A stretch of DNA of 64,000 nt from UBA9926 sp023261215 (GTDB lineage Bacteria > Pseudomonadota > Gammaproteobacteria > Pseudomonadales > Azotimanducaceae), in assembly GCA_038136035.1 (NCBI GenBank), contig JAYPYV010000001.1, positions 1 through 64,000 of the forward strand, written 5' to 3'. Below the pieces are notes generated by a model, which was given only the letters and a program-made list of their open reading frames with translations, was not told the DNA's origin and made no database searches. Numbering within the stretch: the stretch's first letter is position 1; every line of letters begins with the position of its first letter. Below, piece after piece: positions 17,915 to 27,038 of the stretch. The position numbers and the translations under genes were made by a program.

Positions 17915-18434
17915 TGGGGCTCCTTCGACAAAAGCGCTTATTCTCCCGTAGCGGATCCAAATGGGCAACGAAAAACCCGGATATACCCGACACTTTTGTG
18001 ACAATTNNNNNNNNNNNNNNNNNNNNNNNNNNNNNNNNNNNNNNNNNNNNNNNNNNNNNNNNNNNNNNNNNNNNNNNNNNNNNNNNNNNNNNNNNNNNNN
18101 NNNNNNTGACAATTGCTTGCCTCTCGCGAGCTCAGCCCTTCTTCATAACGTCGATAAGCACATTGCCAATCAGCCCCGATCGCGCTGCGCGAGGCTCGTT
18201 TCTTTAAGTTGGATTGCTTCTTTTCGATCCGATACGCCAAGCAGAGGTCCATATCAGCTCATGAAGTCAGCAAGCAGAAATGGATGAAAATCTGAACTGA
18301 TTAACCACCTGCCCGCAGCAAATTGGGCCTGACTGAAATTGAACGGCATCTTGAAGATTCCTCAAACACGCTGCTTTCGATGACTTCCCCAAATAGGTAA
18401 GATTCCCGACCCTTTTGATTTAGAACACAAAGCC
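17915..18434. other. tkt/metK divergent intergenic region
   Basis: This is 520 bp between divergent tkt and metK, including 100 N at 18007-18106. The real sequence is about 420 bp or less. I see no clear coding frame, tRNA or riboswitch core. The promoters of both genes must lie here, but no strong -35/-10 pair stands out, and part of the region may be missing. Confidence 0.6.
18007..18106. other. Assembly gap (100 N)
   Basis: A run of exactly 100 N. The eight bases before it (TGACAATT) are the same as the eight bases after it, so the two contig ends may simply join there. Eight bases is weaker evidence than at the other two gaps. Confidence 0.95.
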
Positions 18435-19589
18435 ATGTCCGAAAACAGCGTTTTTACCTCCGAGTCGGTTTCTGAGGGCCATCCCGACAAAATGTCCGAC
18501 CAAATCTCGGATGCCATCCTCGATGCGCTACTCGCGCAGGACCCCAATGCCAGAGTCGCCTGCGAAACGTTGGTAAAGACAGGCATGGTGGTCCTAGCAG
18601 GTGAAATCACCAGCTCAGCAAATATCGATTACGAACAAATTTGCCGTGAGACGATTTTGGATATTGGCTATAACCACTCGGATGTGGGCTTTGATGGGGC
18701 CTCCTGCGCAGTGATCAACGCGCTAGGCAAACAGTCTCCTGATATCGCGATGGGTGTCGATGAAACCACCGATCATGAGCAAGGCGCCGGCGACCAAGGC
18801 TTGATGTTTGGCTATGCGACCAACGAGACCGATGTCCTCATGCCAGCACCGATTACCTACTCTCATCTGCTCGTAAAGCGGCAAGCCGAAGTGCGCAAAT
18901 CTGGCCAACTCGCCTTTTTACGACCAGACGCGAAAAGCCAGGTCACGTTTCGTTACGAACAAGGGGTCCCTGTGGCGATCGATGCCGTTGTGTTATCGAC
19001 CCAGCACGATCCAGACATCAGCTTGGCTGATCTCCAAGAAGCTGTGATGGAAGAGATTATCAAGCCCGTCTTGCCAGCTAATTGGTTGTCAGCGCAAACC
19101 AAATACTTCATCAATCCCACGGGCAATTTCGTTATTGGTGGCCCTGTGGGGGACTGCGGCTTGACCGGTCGGAAAATCATCGTTGATACCTACGGCGGCA
19201 TGGCGCGCCATGGCGGCGGCGCCTTCTCTGGGAAGGATCCCTCGAAAGTTGACCGCAGCGCCGCTTACGCAGGCCGATATGTCGCGAAGAATATTGTGGC
19301 GGCGGGCCTTGCGGATCGATGTGAGATTCAAGTCTCTTACGCCATCGGAGTCGCCGAACCCACGTCGATCAGCATCAATACCTTCGGTACGGGCAAATTG
19401 AGCGATGAAGCCATTGAGTTACTCGTTCGCGAACACTTCGATCTGAGACCCAAGGGGCTTATTGATATGTTGGATCTCAAGAAGCCGATCTACCTGGCGA
19501 CTGCGAGCTACGGTCACTTCGGCAGAACCGAAGAGACCTTCTCTTGGGAGAAAGTAGATCGGGCTGATCAGCTAGCCGCAGCGCTGTAA
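18435..19589 (+). CDS. metK: S-adenosylmethionine synthetase
   Basis: A 384-residue enzyme that makes SAM from methionine and ATP. Signatures GHPDKMSDQISDA near the N-terminus, GAGDQGLMFGYA, and the phosphate-binding loop GGGAFSGKDPSKVDRSAAY are all intact. Length equals E. coli MetK. metF follows after 7 bp, so the pair forms a methyl-cycle unit; the ahcY gene often found between them is absent here. Confidence 0.97.
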   Translation: MSENSVFTSESVSEGHPDKMSDQISDAILDALLAQDPNARVACETLVKTGMVVLAGEITSSANIDYEQICRETILDIGYNHSDVGFDGASCAVINALGKQSPDIAMGVDETTDHEQGAGDQGLMFGYATNETDVLMPAPITYSHLLVKRQAEVRKSGQLAFLRPDAKSQVTFRYEQGVPVAIDAVVLSTQHDPDISLADLQEAVMEEIIKPVLPANWLSAQTKYFINPTGNFVIGGPVGDCGLTGRKIIVDTYGGMARHGGGAFSGKDPSKVDRSAAYAGRYVAKNIVAAGLADRCEIQVSYAIGVAEPTSISINTFGTGKLSDEAIELLVREHFDLRPKGLIDMLDLKKPIYLATASYGHFGRTEETFSWEKVDRADQLAAAL

Positions 19590-19596
19590 TCAAACC

Positions 19597-20424
19597 ATGG
19601 CTAATTTGCCGAAGATAAGCTTCGAATTCGCTGCACCAAAAGACGAGGCGGCGCAGGACAGTCTCCTCCGTTGCTTCAGCCGTTTGAGTGCACTCGAGCA
19701 CGAATACGTCTCCGTAACCTATGGTGCTGGCGGCTCAACTCGAGACGGAACCATGCAGGCGGTGATCGCACTAGCGGACGCCGGTGCGGACGTCGCTCCG
19801 CACCTCTCCTTTGGTGGCGATCATCCCGACAAGATCGCTTCTTTACTCGATCAGTACCGAGATAAGGGGATCAACCGCGTTGTCGCCCTCAGAGGGGATC
19901 GCCAGTCAGGCGTGTCGACGAAAATGACCTATGCAGCCGAGCTCGTTGCCTTTATCCGCGAGCGCCATGGTGACTGGTTTCATATCGAGGTCGCGGCTTA
20001 TCCTGAATTGCATCCAGAATCACAAGATATTGAAGCAGAGATTCGGTACTTCAAGGCAAAGGTCGACGCCGGCGCGAATGGCGCCATCACCCAGTACTTT
20101 TACACGGCCGACGCCTACTTCCGATTCAGAGCAGAATGCGAATCTGCAGGTGTATCGATCCCCATTATTCCCGGCATCATGCCCATCACCAATCTCGCCG
20201 GCATCAAACGATTTTCAGCGATTTGTGGTGCGGATATTCCTCGATGGATTTTACGACGACTTGAAAGCCTTGAAGAGGACACCGAAGGACTCAAACAATT
20301 CGGCGAAGAAGTGGTCACCGCGCTCTGCGAACAGTTGATCACGGGCGGCGCGCCCGCTCTGCATTTTTATACGCTTAATCAATCTAAACCCACGATCCGC
20401 CTCTGCCAAAACCTTGGGTACTAA
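19597..20424 (+). CDS. metF: Methylenetetrahydrofolate reductase
   Basis: A 275-residue flavoprotein that reduces 5,10-methylene-THF to 5-methyl-THF for methionine synthesis. It carries KISFEFAAPKDEAA, VTYGAGGSTRDGT and the VALRGD motif of the family, and GIMPI in the second half. It is slightly shorter than E. coli MetF (296 aa) but looks complete. It links the gcv-derived C1 pool to metK upstream. Its end overlaps rsmE by 11 bases. Confidence 0.94.
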   Translation: MANLPKISFEFAAPKDEAAQDSLLRCFSRLSALEHEYVSVTYGAGGSTRDGTMQAVIALADAGADVAPHLSFGGDHPDKIASLLDQYRDKGINRVVALRGDRQSGVSTKMTYAAELVAFIRERHGDWFHIEVAAYPELHPESQDIEAEIRYFKAKVDAGANGAITQYFYTADAYFRFRAECESAGVSIPIIPGIMPITNLAGIKRFSAICGADIPRWILRRLESLEEDTEGLKQFGEEVVTALCEQLITGGAPALHFYTLNQSKPTIRLCQNLGY

Positions 20425-21151
20425 ACAACACATACCCCGCGTCTATATCAATCAGCCGATCTTGATCGGTGATTCAGTCCAGCTGCCACAAGAGAAGGCG
20501 CACCACCTGACTCGCGTGCTGCGTGCCAGCGAAGGTGCATCCATCACACTGTTCAACGGTCACGGCGGCGAATACGAGGGCGTTCTAGCGCCTGCGAAGA
20601 AAGGCGAGGCCATGGTGTACGTGAAAACGCATGTCGAGGTTGATCGCGAAAGCCCGCTCAAAGTCGACCTATTGATGGGTCTCTGTAAACGAGACGCCAT
20701 GAGCGCCGCTCTGAGACGGGCAACCGAACTGGGTGTGACGTCCATCACGCCGCTGATCACTGATTTCTGTGATGTCAGCCCAAGGCAATTGCCATCGCTC
20801 AGAGCCAAATGGTTGGCCACAATCGAAAGCGCTGCAGAGCAAAGTGGCCGTACTCGATTACCCGAACTCCTTGAGGCGCAACCCTTTGCCGAGATTCTAA
20901 GCGCCATCCGTGATTCAAACGCTCAAGCCTTCATCGCACATCCCCTGGGTGAGCGTCTGGCCGCAACACGATCACAGGATGAAAACTATGTTCTTGCGAT
21001 CGGCCCCGAGGGGGGCTTCTCCGATGCGGAGGTCGACAAGGCATGTGACGCTGGCTTCAAAACCTTAGCTCTCGGCCCCAGAATTCTGAGAGCGGAGACG
21101 GCGCCCGCAGCAGCGCTCGCGATTTTGCAACATCATGCGGGTGATCTTTGA
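20414..21151 (+). CDS. rsmE: 16S rRNA (uracil-1498-N3)-methyltransferase
   Basis: A 245-residue SPOUT-class methyltransferase that modifies U1498 of 16S rRNA using SAM. Conserved parts are HHLTRVLRASEG near the start, the KRDAMSAALRRATELGV segment, AIGPEGGFSDAEV and LGPRILRAETAP with the SPOUT knot residues. The start is most likely TTG at 20414, inside the end of metF; no ATG or GTG is available in frame before the conserved PRVYI segment. It belongs to the metK-metF-rsmE run. Confidence 0.92.
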   Translation: MGTKQHIPRVYINQPILIGDSVQLPQEKAHHLTRVLRASEGASITLFNGHGGEYEGVLAPAKKGEAMVYVKTHVEVDRESPLKVDLLMGLCKRDAMSAALRRATELGVTSITPLITDFCDVSPRQLPSLRAKWLATIESAAEQSGRTRLPELLEAQPFAEILSAIRDSNAQAFIAHPLGERLAATRSQDENYVLAIGPEGGFSDAEVDKACDAGFKTLALGPRILRAETAPAAALAILQHHAGDL

Positions 21152-21323
21152 GAAGCCAAAATCCTAAGCTCGACTCAGTCACTGTCAATCGCTCGCTCAA
21201 GAGCCTGCCTTCGATCATATGGCTGCCCGTAACGGGGTGGCGCAGGAGCTTTTTCATCAGGCCATCGACGGTCACCAGAGGCCGTGCCATGATGACCGAT
21301 ACGAAAGGTAGGGAGGAACCATC

Positions 21324-21725
21324 ATGGACAACATCGCCATCACGCTGGGTCGCTTATTGTTAGGTCTTTATTTCTTGGTACCCGGTATCACCAAAATCAC
21401 CGGCTACGCGGCCACCGCTGACTATATGGCCCTCCATAACATCCCGATGGTGGGCGTGCTGCTGCCAATCACGATCGTACTTCAGGTCGGCGGCGGACTG
21501 TCACTGATGGCAGGCTACCTAATCAAACCCGTCGCCCTGGTGTTAGCGGCGCTCACATTGGCGATCAACGTCGGCATGCACGATTTCTGGGTCACTTATT
21601 CTGGCGTGGACACGGCCCATGAACTCCAGAATTTCATCAAGAATTTAGGCATCTTCGCGGGGTTGCTTGTGCTGGCGAGCGCCCACGAGGTGGACCAATG
21701 GCGCCTTCAGCGGTCTAAGCCGTAG
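21324..21725 (+). CDS. DoxX family inner-membrane protein
   Basis: A 133-residue protein with four predicted membrane helices, typical of the DoxX/SURF4-like family. LGRLLLGLYFLVPGITKITGY at the N-terminus and the MHDFWVTYSG segment are characteristic. Members are small membrane proteins of uncertain biochemical role, often linked to redox stress. A strong AGGGAGGA ribosome site lies 6 bases before the ATG. The 172 bp between rsmE and this gene hold no supported feature. Confidence 0.85.
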   Translation: MDNIAITLGRLLLGLYFLVPGITKITGYAATADYMALHNIPMVGVLLPITIVLQVGGGLSLMAGYLIKPVALVLAALTLAINVGMHDFWVTYSGVDTAHELQNFIKNLGIFAGLLVLASAHEVDQWRLQRSKP

Positions 21726-21800
21726 AAACCGTACCCGACGTGGCGACCTTTCGTTACACTAGCGTCTATCGGCCGGAGTGCCAGAAAAAAAGTCGGTCTC

Positions 21801-22259
21801 ATGAACTACGCAGATAACCAAAAGCTGATTCGTTGCCAGCTTTCTCGTGACGGCGGTGCCATTCAGACGCGCTTCATCGAGTTTGAACTGTTCAAGCTTT
21901 GGCAATACATGATCCAAAGCAAGCACGGGTTTGAGGTATCTGATCTGACGATGTGCCTCTGGGTACCCAAGGACGAATTCATGAGCAAAGTGAATCTTTA
22001 TGAACGGATTGGCGACGTTGAGTCCGTGACACGCCTGACGGTGACGATCTTCGATGAGCGCCACGGATTCACACATGTTTCACACCGGTACGCGCCAGAA
22101 GACGAGGCTGAAACCGTTCAAAATGTTCTGCTGTCCCATGTGCCCGAAAGTGTCTCATCAAGCGAGAATTTTGCGCTGAGCGTCACCCCCGGCCGAACTG
22201 TGGTCAAGGGGCAAGTATCCGGGCTCAGCGAGATCAGCCTGGGCTTGTCCAATGATTAA
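21801..22259 (+). CDS. Hypothetical protein upstream of gshB
   Basis: A 152-residue, mildly acidic, soluble protein without signal peptide, membrane segment or cysteine motif. Base composition and codon use look like the neighbours, and the frame is preceded by a spacer of normal length, so I take it as a real gene. I do not recognise the family. It lies 99 bp upstream of the gshB start on the same strand. Confidence 0.6.
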   Translation: MNYADNQKLIRCQLSRDGGAIQTRFIEFELFKLWQYMIQSKHGFEVSDLTMCLWVPKDEFMSKVNLYERIGDVESVTRLTVTIFDERHGFTHVSHRYAPEDEAETVQNVLLSHVPESVSSSENFALSVTPGRTVVKGQVSGLSEISLGLSND

Positions 22260-22358
22260 TCGAGGCCGCCTTCGGGCTATGCCAAGGGCAAATTCTGGCT
22301 CGGCGCCTGCAGCATGCAAAGCTGCAAGCGCGTTACCTGCGACGTTGAGGGTCGGACC

Positions 22359-23309
22359 TTGAGCAAACATCTCGGCGTGGTGATGGACCCGCTTGAGTCC
22401 ATCAACCCCAAGAAAGACAGTACGCTGGCGATGATGGAAGCGGCTCAATCCCGGGGTTGGCAGGTCTCAGAGATTCAATTGTCCGGCCTTCACATGCAAG
22501 GAAGCGAACTCGCGATTCATTATCGACGGGTCGAAGTTCAATACGACCTCAATGCGTGGTTTAAGGTTTTAAGCCATGAATCGGGGTTTGCGAATGACTT
22601 CGACGTGATCCTCATGAGGGTCGATCCACCCTTCAATATGGACTACGTCTACGCCACTTATTTGCTCGAGTTCGCCATGAGAGCTGGCATCTTGGTTGCG
22701 AACCACCCCGGCTCGATTCGCGACTGCAACGAAAAGCTCTTCGCCTTGCAATTTCCTCAGTGCACCCCGGAGCTGGTGGTCACGTCCAGTCCAGAAACTA
22801 TCAAAGACTTTCATGCGCAGCATCAAGACATCATCTTGAAGCCCTTAGATGGAATGGGTGGACAATCGATATTTCGATTGAAACCCGACGACACGAATCG
22901 CAATGTCATCATTGAAACCCTGACGCAAGACGGTCATCAACTCATCATGGCCCAGCGGTATATCCCAGAGATCCGAGAGGGCGACACGCGCATTTTGATG
23001 ATCAATGGCAAGCCTGTGCCGTATGGCCTGGCTCGAATTCCCTCCGCCGGTGAAACAAGAGGCAATCTCGCCGCGGGTGGCTCCGGCGTAGGGCGAACAC
23101 TCACCGATCGTGATCGTTGGATTTGCGATCAAGTTGGGCCCACGCTCGTTGAAAAGGGCCTCTATTTCGTCGGCCTTGATGTCATTGGTGACTATCTGAC
23201 TGAAATTAATGTGACCTGCCCAACTTGCGTGCGCGAGCTCAATGCGCAATTCGACCTCGACATTGCGGGTGACTATATTGATTTCCTCAGTCAAAGACTT
23301 GATGACTGA
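22359..23309 (+). CDS. gshB: Glutathione synthetase
   Basis: A 316-residue ATP-grasp enzyme that joins gamma-glutamylcysteine and glycine. LGVVMDPLESINPKKDST matches the E. coli start, KPLDGMGGQSIFR is the glycine-rich ATP loop, and INVTCPTCVRE is the C-terminal glutathione-binding segment. The start is TTG at 22359, with a GAGG site 8 bases upstream; this gives exactly the E. coli length, whereas an earlier in-frame ATG at 22314 does not fit. It overlaps the TonB-family gene by 8 bases. Confidence 0.94.
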   Translation: MSKHLGVVMDPLESINPKKDSTLAMMEAAQSRGWQVSEIQLSGLHMQGSELAIHYRRVEVQYDLNAWFKVLSHESGFANDFDVILMRVDPPFNMDYVYATYLLEFAMRAGILVANHPGSIRDCNEKLFALQFPQCTPELVVTSSPETIKDFHAQHQDIILKPLDGMGGQSIFRLKPDDTNRNVIIETLTQDGHQLIMAQRYIPEIREGDTRILMINGKPVPYGLARIPSAGETRGNLAAGGSGVGRTLTDRDRWICDQVGPTLVEKGLYFVGLDVIGDYLTEINVTCPTCVRELNAQFDLDIAGDYIDFLSQRLDD

Positions 23310-24099
23310 AACAGGTGCTGAGGAACGGCTGCACTCCCGAGATCGCTTGTTCTTCGCGCTATTCCTCGCGCTCCTCATTCATGCGGCCCTCTTCCTCGGT
23401 GTCCAATTCGAAGCCCACAAACCCTCGATCTCACGACCCGCGATCCCTGTCACGTTGACCTTGAAACCGAGCGCTACCCCCCCCGACACGGCGCGGTATC
23501 TTTCAAATGCTGACACCCAAGGCGAGGATCAAGACGCAGCGGCGCTCGCGTTTACTGAGTCATTAGAAGATCCCTTCACCGACCTTTCCAGCGAGCCGCC
23601 GGCTCGGTTGAGCAACCCCGAGAGCGATTCTATTGCTCTGCAGGCCCGGCGCTCCGAACCACTCAATTTCAAACCTGATCTGAGCGATTTTGTTCAGCCC
23701 GGTTGGCGACCACTTAACGCCATCGGAGATCGAGACCGGGTGAAACGCATCACTCAGGTCAACGCGAAAACCAGTCCAGAGGCGTTTTACCTCGAGTCAT
23801 GGCGACGTAAAGTGGAGGCGATCGGAAATCTCAACTATCCAGCCGAGGCTAAAGCGCAAGAGATCTACGGTCGTCTACGGCTGCTCGTGGCGATTTTGCC
23901 TGATGGGCGCCTTAAGGAAGCGCGAATTCTCAGCTCGTCGGGCTATCCCATTCTCGATCAAGCCGCCCTTAACATCATCGATCTTGCAGCCCCTTTCGCA
24001 CCCTTTCCCACGGCATTAAGGCGTGAAGTGGACGTGTTAGAGATCGTGAGAACCTGGGAGTTTAGACGCCAAGGCGGAGGTCTTCGTTTTGGCTCATAG
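23302..24099 (+). CDS. TonB-family energy-transducing protein
   Basis: A 265-residue protein with a short cytoplasmic start, one membrane helix (about 15-35), a Pro/Asp-rich periplasmic linker and a C-terminal TonB domain. The last 90 residues hold YPAEAKAQEIYGRLRLLV and GYPILDQAALNIID, typical TonB-C sequence. It sits between gshB and yqgE, a place where many Pseudomonas-like genomes carry a TonB homologue (the tonB3 locus, linked to twitching motility in P. aeruginosa). No exbB/exbD is nearby. The start ATG overlaps the gshB end. Confidence 0.88.
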   Translation: MTETGAEERLHSRDRLFFALFLALLIHAALFLGVQFEAHKPSISRPAIPVTLTLKPSATPPDTARYLSNADTQGEDQDAAALAFTESLEDPFTDLSSEPPARLSNPESDSIALQARRSEPLNFKPDLSDFVQPGWRPLNAIGDRDRVKRITQVNAKTSPEAFYLESWRRKVEAIGNLNYPAEAKAQEIYGRLRLLVAILPDGRLKEARILSSSGYPILDQAALNIIDLAAPFAPFPTALRREVDVLEIVRTWEFRRQGGGLRFGS

Positions 24100-24652
24100 C
24101 CCTTCGTTTGAACTTGAAATTCGAGGCGCGCTGCTCATTGCACATCCTCATCTTGCCGGCGATTTTTTTGATCGCACGGTCATCTACGTTCTAGAGCATG
24201 ACGAACAAGGCAGCTTCGGCTTCGTGATCAATCAGCTGAGCGATCTGATGCTTTGCGAACTGATTGAATCCGCGCATGATCAGCATCGAGCCCGGCAGGT
24301 CCATATTGGCGGACCAGTCGGTCTGGACCATCTGTATTTTTTACACCCTGCAATCGCGCTTGATACTTCAAATTCAACAGACGCTGCGCAAAACAGACCA
24401 AGCGCTCACGGATTGATCTGCGCGGCATCCGACCAAGCCCCTCGTGCTGGTCCCTTTATTCCGCTCCTTGGCTACGCCGGTTGGGGACCAGGCCAACTCG
24501 AACATGAAATCAGTGCCGACGTATGGTTGCTTGCGCCTGCCACCTTAGACCTTATCTTTCATCGACCAGCAGACGCGCAATACGATGCCTCGCTTGCCTC
24601 CCTGGGCCTACTGAGTGGCGCAATGCCACCCATGCACAGTCAGCGCCAATGA
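24089..24652 (+). CDS. yqgE: UPF0301 (AlgH/YqgE) family protein
   Basis: A 187-residue protein of the YqgE/AlgH family. GALLIAHPHLAGDFFDRTVIY, EHDEQGSFGFVINQ and GPVGLDHLYFLH are the family signatures. The start is probably TTG at 24089, with a GGAGG site 8 bases upstream, inside the end of the TonB gene. It overlaps ruvX by four bases (ATGA). Its molecular role is not established; the yqgE-ruvX pair is strongly conserved in gammaproteobacteria. Confidence 0.9.
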   Translation: MAHSPSFELEIRGALLIAHPHLAGDFFDRTVIYVLEHDEQGSFGFVINQLSDLMLCELIESAHDQHRARQVHIGGPVGLDHLYFLHPAIALDTSNSTDAAQNRPSAHGLICAASDQAPRAGPFIPLLGYAGWGPGQLEHEISADVWLLAPATLDLIFHRPADAQYDASLASLGLLSGAMPPMHSQRQ

Positions 24653-25047
24653 GTCGAATTGTCTTGGGTTTCGATTTTGGTCTCGCGAGGATTGGCGTCG
24701 CGACAGGCCAGCGCGTCACTTCAACGGCAACGCCATTGACCGTGCTTAGGGCAAAACAAGGTCAGCCCGATTGGTCCGAAGTGACTCAAATCGTCGAGAC
24801 ATGGCAGCCTGAACTGTTCGTTGTGGGATTACCGCTCAACATGGATACGTCAGCGGGTACGCTCGCGCAGTTATCGACAAAATTCGCACGCCGTTTGGAG
24901 GGACGATTCGGCCGACCCGCTCACCTCATCGATGAACGGCTCTCAAGCCTAGCTGCCAGGCAGCTGACTACGGCAGCGCAAGTCGATGATGTTGCCGCCG
25001 CGCTGATCTTAGAAACTTGGCTGAACGAGCAATTTCCGCGCGACTAA
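24649..25047 (+). CDS. ruvX: Putative pre-16S rRNA nuclease / Holliday-junction resolvase-like YqgF
   Basis: A 132-residue RNase H-fold protein. The N-terminal GFDFGLARIGVATG has the catalytic-type aspartate, and VVGLPLNMD and DERLSS complete the active site motifs. YqgF-family proteins are implicated in maturation of the 5' end of 16S rRNA. I chose the ATG at 24649, which overlaps the yqgE stop (ATGA). The protein ends 20 bp before the convergent pilT. Confidence 0.92.
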   Translation: MSRIVLGFDFGLARIGVATGQRVTSTATPLTVLRAKQGQPDWSEVTQIVETWQPELFVVGLPLNMDTSAGTLAQLSTKFARRLEGRFGRPAHLIDERLSSLAARQLTTAAQVDDVAAALILETWLNEQFPRD

Positions 25048-25067
25048 GACCTATCAATCCAAACAGA

Positions 25068-26105
25068 CTACGCGAAGTCATCGGGGATTTTGGCCTTCTC
25101 TCGAGCCGCTTCTCTGGTGATCAACCCTTTTTCCACTAGACCTCGCAGACATTGGTCGAGCGTTTGCATGCCGAGTTGACCTCCCGTCTGAATCGCCGAG
25201 TACATTTGAGCGACCTTGTCCTCACGAATCAGATTTCGAATCGCTGGAGTACACAGCATGATTTCGTGGGCCGCAACCCGACCGCCGCCCACTTTTTTCA
25301 ACAAGGTCTGAGAAATCACCGCTTGCAGCGATTCCGATAACATCGAACGGACCATGGACTTCTCCGCCGCCGGGAACACATCAATGATCCGGTCGATCGT
25401 TTTTGCAGCAGAAGAGGTATGCAAGGTACCAAACACGACATGCCCGGTTTCAGCGGCTTCAAGGGCTAAACGGATGGTTTCAAGATCGCGCATCTCCCCC
25501 ACGAGAATAATATCTGGATCTTCACGCAGCGCAGAACGGAGCGCTTCATTAAAACCCAGGGTGTCTCGATGAACTTCTCGCTGGTTCACCAAACACTTTT
25601 TACTTTCGTGGACGAATTCAATCGGATCTTCAATAGTCAGAATATGCTGATAGCGATTGGTGTTGATGAAATCCATCATCGCGGCAAGCGTTGTACTTTT
25701 CCCCGATCCAGTCGGCCCCGTGACAGTAATCAACCCACGGGTCGTCTGCGCGATTTGACTGAAAACCTGGCCCATGCCCAGATCTTCCATGGTCAGTACT
25801 TTTGAGGGAATCGTTCTAAATACGCCACCCGACCCGCGGTTTTGATTAAAGGCGTTGACTCTGAATCGGGCGACGCCTGGAATTTCAAACGAAAAATCAC
25901 ACTCTAGAAATTCTTCAAAATCTTTGCGCTGCTTGTCGTTCATGATCTCGTAGATCAGCGCATACACCTCCTTCGAATCGAGTGGGGGTACGTTGATGCG
26001 GCGAATATCGCCATCGACTCGGATCATCGGTGGCAGCCCCGCAGAAAGATGCAGGTCTGACGCGCCTTGCTTCTGACTAAAAGCCAGCAGTTCAGTGATG
26101 TCCAT
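25068..26105 (-). CDS. pilT: Type IV pilus retraction ATPase PilT
   Basis: A 345-residue hexameric ATPase that retracts type IV pili. Walker A is GPTGSGKST (130-138), the Asp box IEDPIEFVH follows, and Walker B is DIILVGEMRD. The AIRNLIRE motif that marks PilT is near residue 290. No pilU is next to it, unlike in Pseudomonas. It is divergent from yggS, as in P. aeruginosa. Other pilus genes are not in this window, so the full machine must be encoded elsewhere. Confidence 0.95.
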   Translation of the reverse strand: MDITELLAFSQKQGASDLHLSAGLPPMIRVDGDIRRINVPPLDSKEVYALIYEIMNDKQRKDFEEFLECDFSFEIPGVARFRVNAFNQNRGSGGVFRTIPSKVLTMEDLGMGQVFSQIAQTTRGLITVTGPTGSGKSTTLAAMMDFINTNRYQHILTIEDPIEFVHESKKCLVNQREVHRDTLGFNEALRSALREDPDIILVGEMRDLETIRLALEAAETGHVVFGTLHTSSAAKTIDRIIDVFPAAEKSMVRSMLSESLQAVISQTLLKKVGGGRVAAHEIMLCTPAIRNLIREDKVAQMYSAIQTGGQLGMQTLDQCLRGLVEKGLITREAAREKAKIPDDFA

Positions 26106-26291
26106 GGTCGACTCCTCTCGTGTTGAATCGGTAGGTCAAACGCTGTCTCAGTTCCGAAACAAGTTTAACCTCAAGTGGATCGCTCTGGGGCCATTGCCCC
26201 CTCAATTGAATGCGGATAAAGGCTGAGCCTGGCCACAACCCAACGCAGTGAGTATGCGACAATAATCCGTTCAACGCATACTGTTCACGTT

Positions 26292-27038
26292 ATGACGATT
26301 CAGGACAACCTCTCAAAAGTCAGAGGCCGCATCCATGCCGCTTGCCTTGCCGCCGGCAGGCCTATCGACGCGGTACAGTTACTCGCCGTGAGCAAGACGC
26401 AGCCCCCTGCAGCCATCCGAGCGGCCGTCGACGCCGGCCAAAGCGATTTTGGGGAAAATTATCTGCAGGACGCACTCGAGAAGATCCTAGCCTTTCCTCA
26501 AGCGACTTGGCATTTCATCGGCGGCATTCAATCCAACAAAGCCAAAGAGATCGCGACCCATTTTGACTACGTCCATAGCCTCTCAAGTCTTCGTGTGGCG
26601 CGCAGATTGAACACGTATCGCCCGCAACACTCAGGTAAGCTCAAAGTGTTTTTGCAGGTCAACCTCGCGGCCGAGGCATCAAAAGGTGGCGCATCGAGGA
26701 ACGAGCTGACAGATTTAGTCGGCGAAACCGCTCAGTTACCGCAACTCGACCTGCAAGGCTTGATGGCCATTCCGCCCGCGTCCCTGAAAGGGGCAGCGCT
26801 TAACGATTACTTTGCCCAACTGGTCGATCTGCAGGTTGGCCTTGAATCGATTGCTGGAGCGCGACTCTCTCAGAGCAGTTTCGGCATGAGCCAAGATCTA
26901 GAAGCTGCGATTTTGGCGGGTAGCACTTGGGTTCGCATCGGCACCGCGATTTTCGGTGCGAGACGCACGCAGGCCGCACCGAACATGCCTGCCACTCAGA
27001 ATACGGAAGAAACCAAGGAATCATCTCGCTATGGATAA
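26292..27038 (+). CDS. yggS: PLP homeostasis protein (YggS/PipY family)
   Basis: A 248-residue PLP-binding protein with a TIM-barrel fold like alanine racemase domain 1. VQLLAVSKTQP holds the PLP lysine, with FGENYLQDALEK and WHFIGGIQSNKAKEI next. SFGMSQDLEAAILAGSTWVRIGTAIFG at the end is diagnostic. It controls intracellular PLP and amino-acid balance and has no known catalysis. It overlaps proC by 8 bases, the usual order. Confidence 0.94.
   Translation: MTIQDNLSKVRGRIHAACLAAGRPIDAVQLLAVSKTQPPAAIRAAVDAGQSDFGENYLQDALEKILAFPQATWHFIGGIQSNKAKEIATHFDYVHSLSSLRVARRLNTYRPQHSGKLKVFLQVNLAAEASKGGASRNELTDLVGETAQLPQLDLQGLMAIPPASLKGAALNDYFAQLVDLQVGLESIAGARLSQSSFGMSQDLEAAILAGSTWVRIGTAIFGARRTQAAPNMPATQNTEETKESSRYG

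Noticed and set aside
17938..18252. Open frames across the N run between tkt and metK
   Set aside because: They depend on N bases being read as coding and have no support on either side.
18107..18434. SAM-sensing riboswitch ahead of metK
   Set aside because: No SAM-I, SAM-II/V or SAH core was recognised, although part of the spacer may be missing at the N gap.
21057..21290. Minus-strand 77-codon frame between rsmE and doxX
   Set aside because: It overlaps the end of rsmE, has no ribosome site and no family resemblance.
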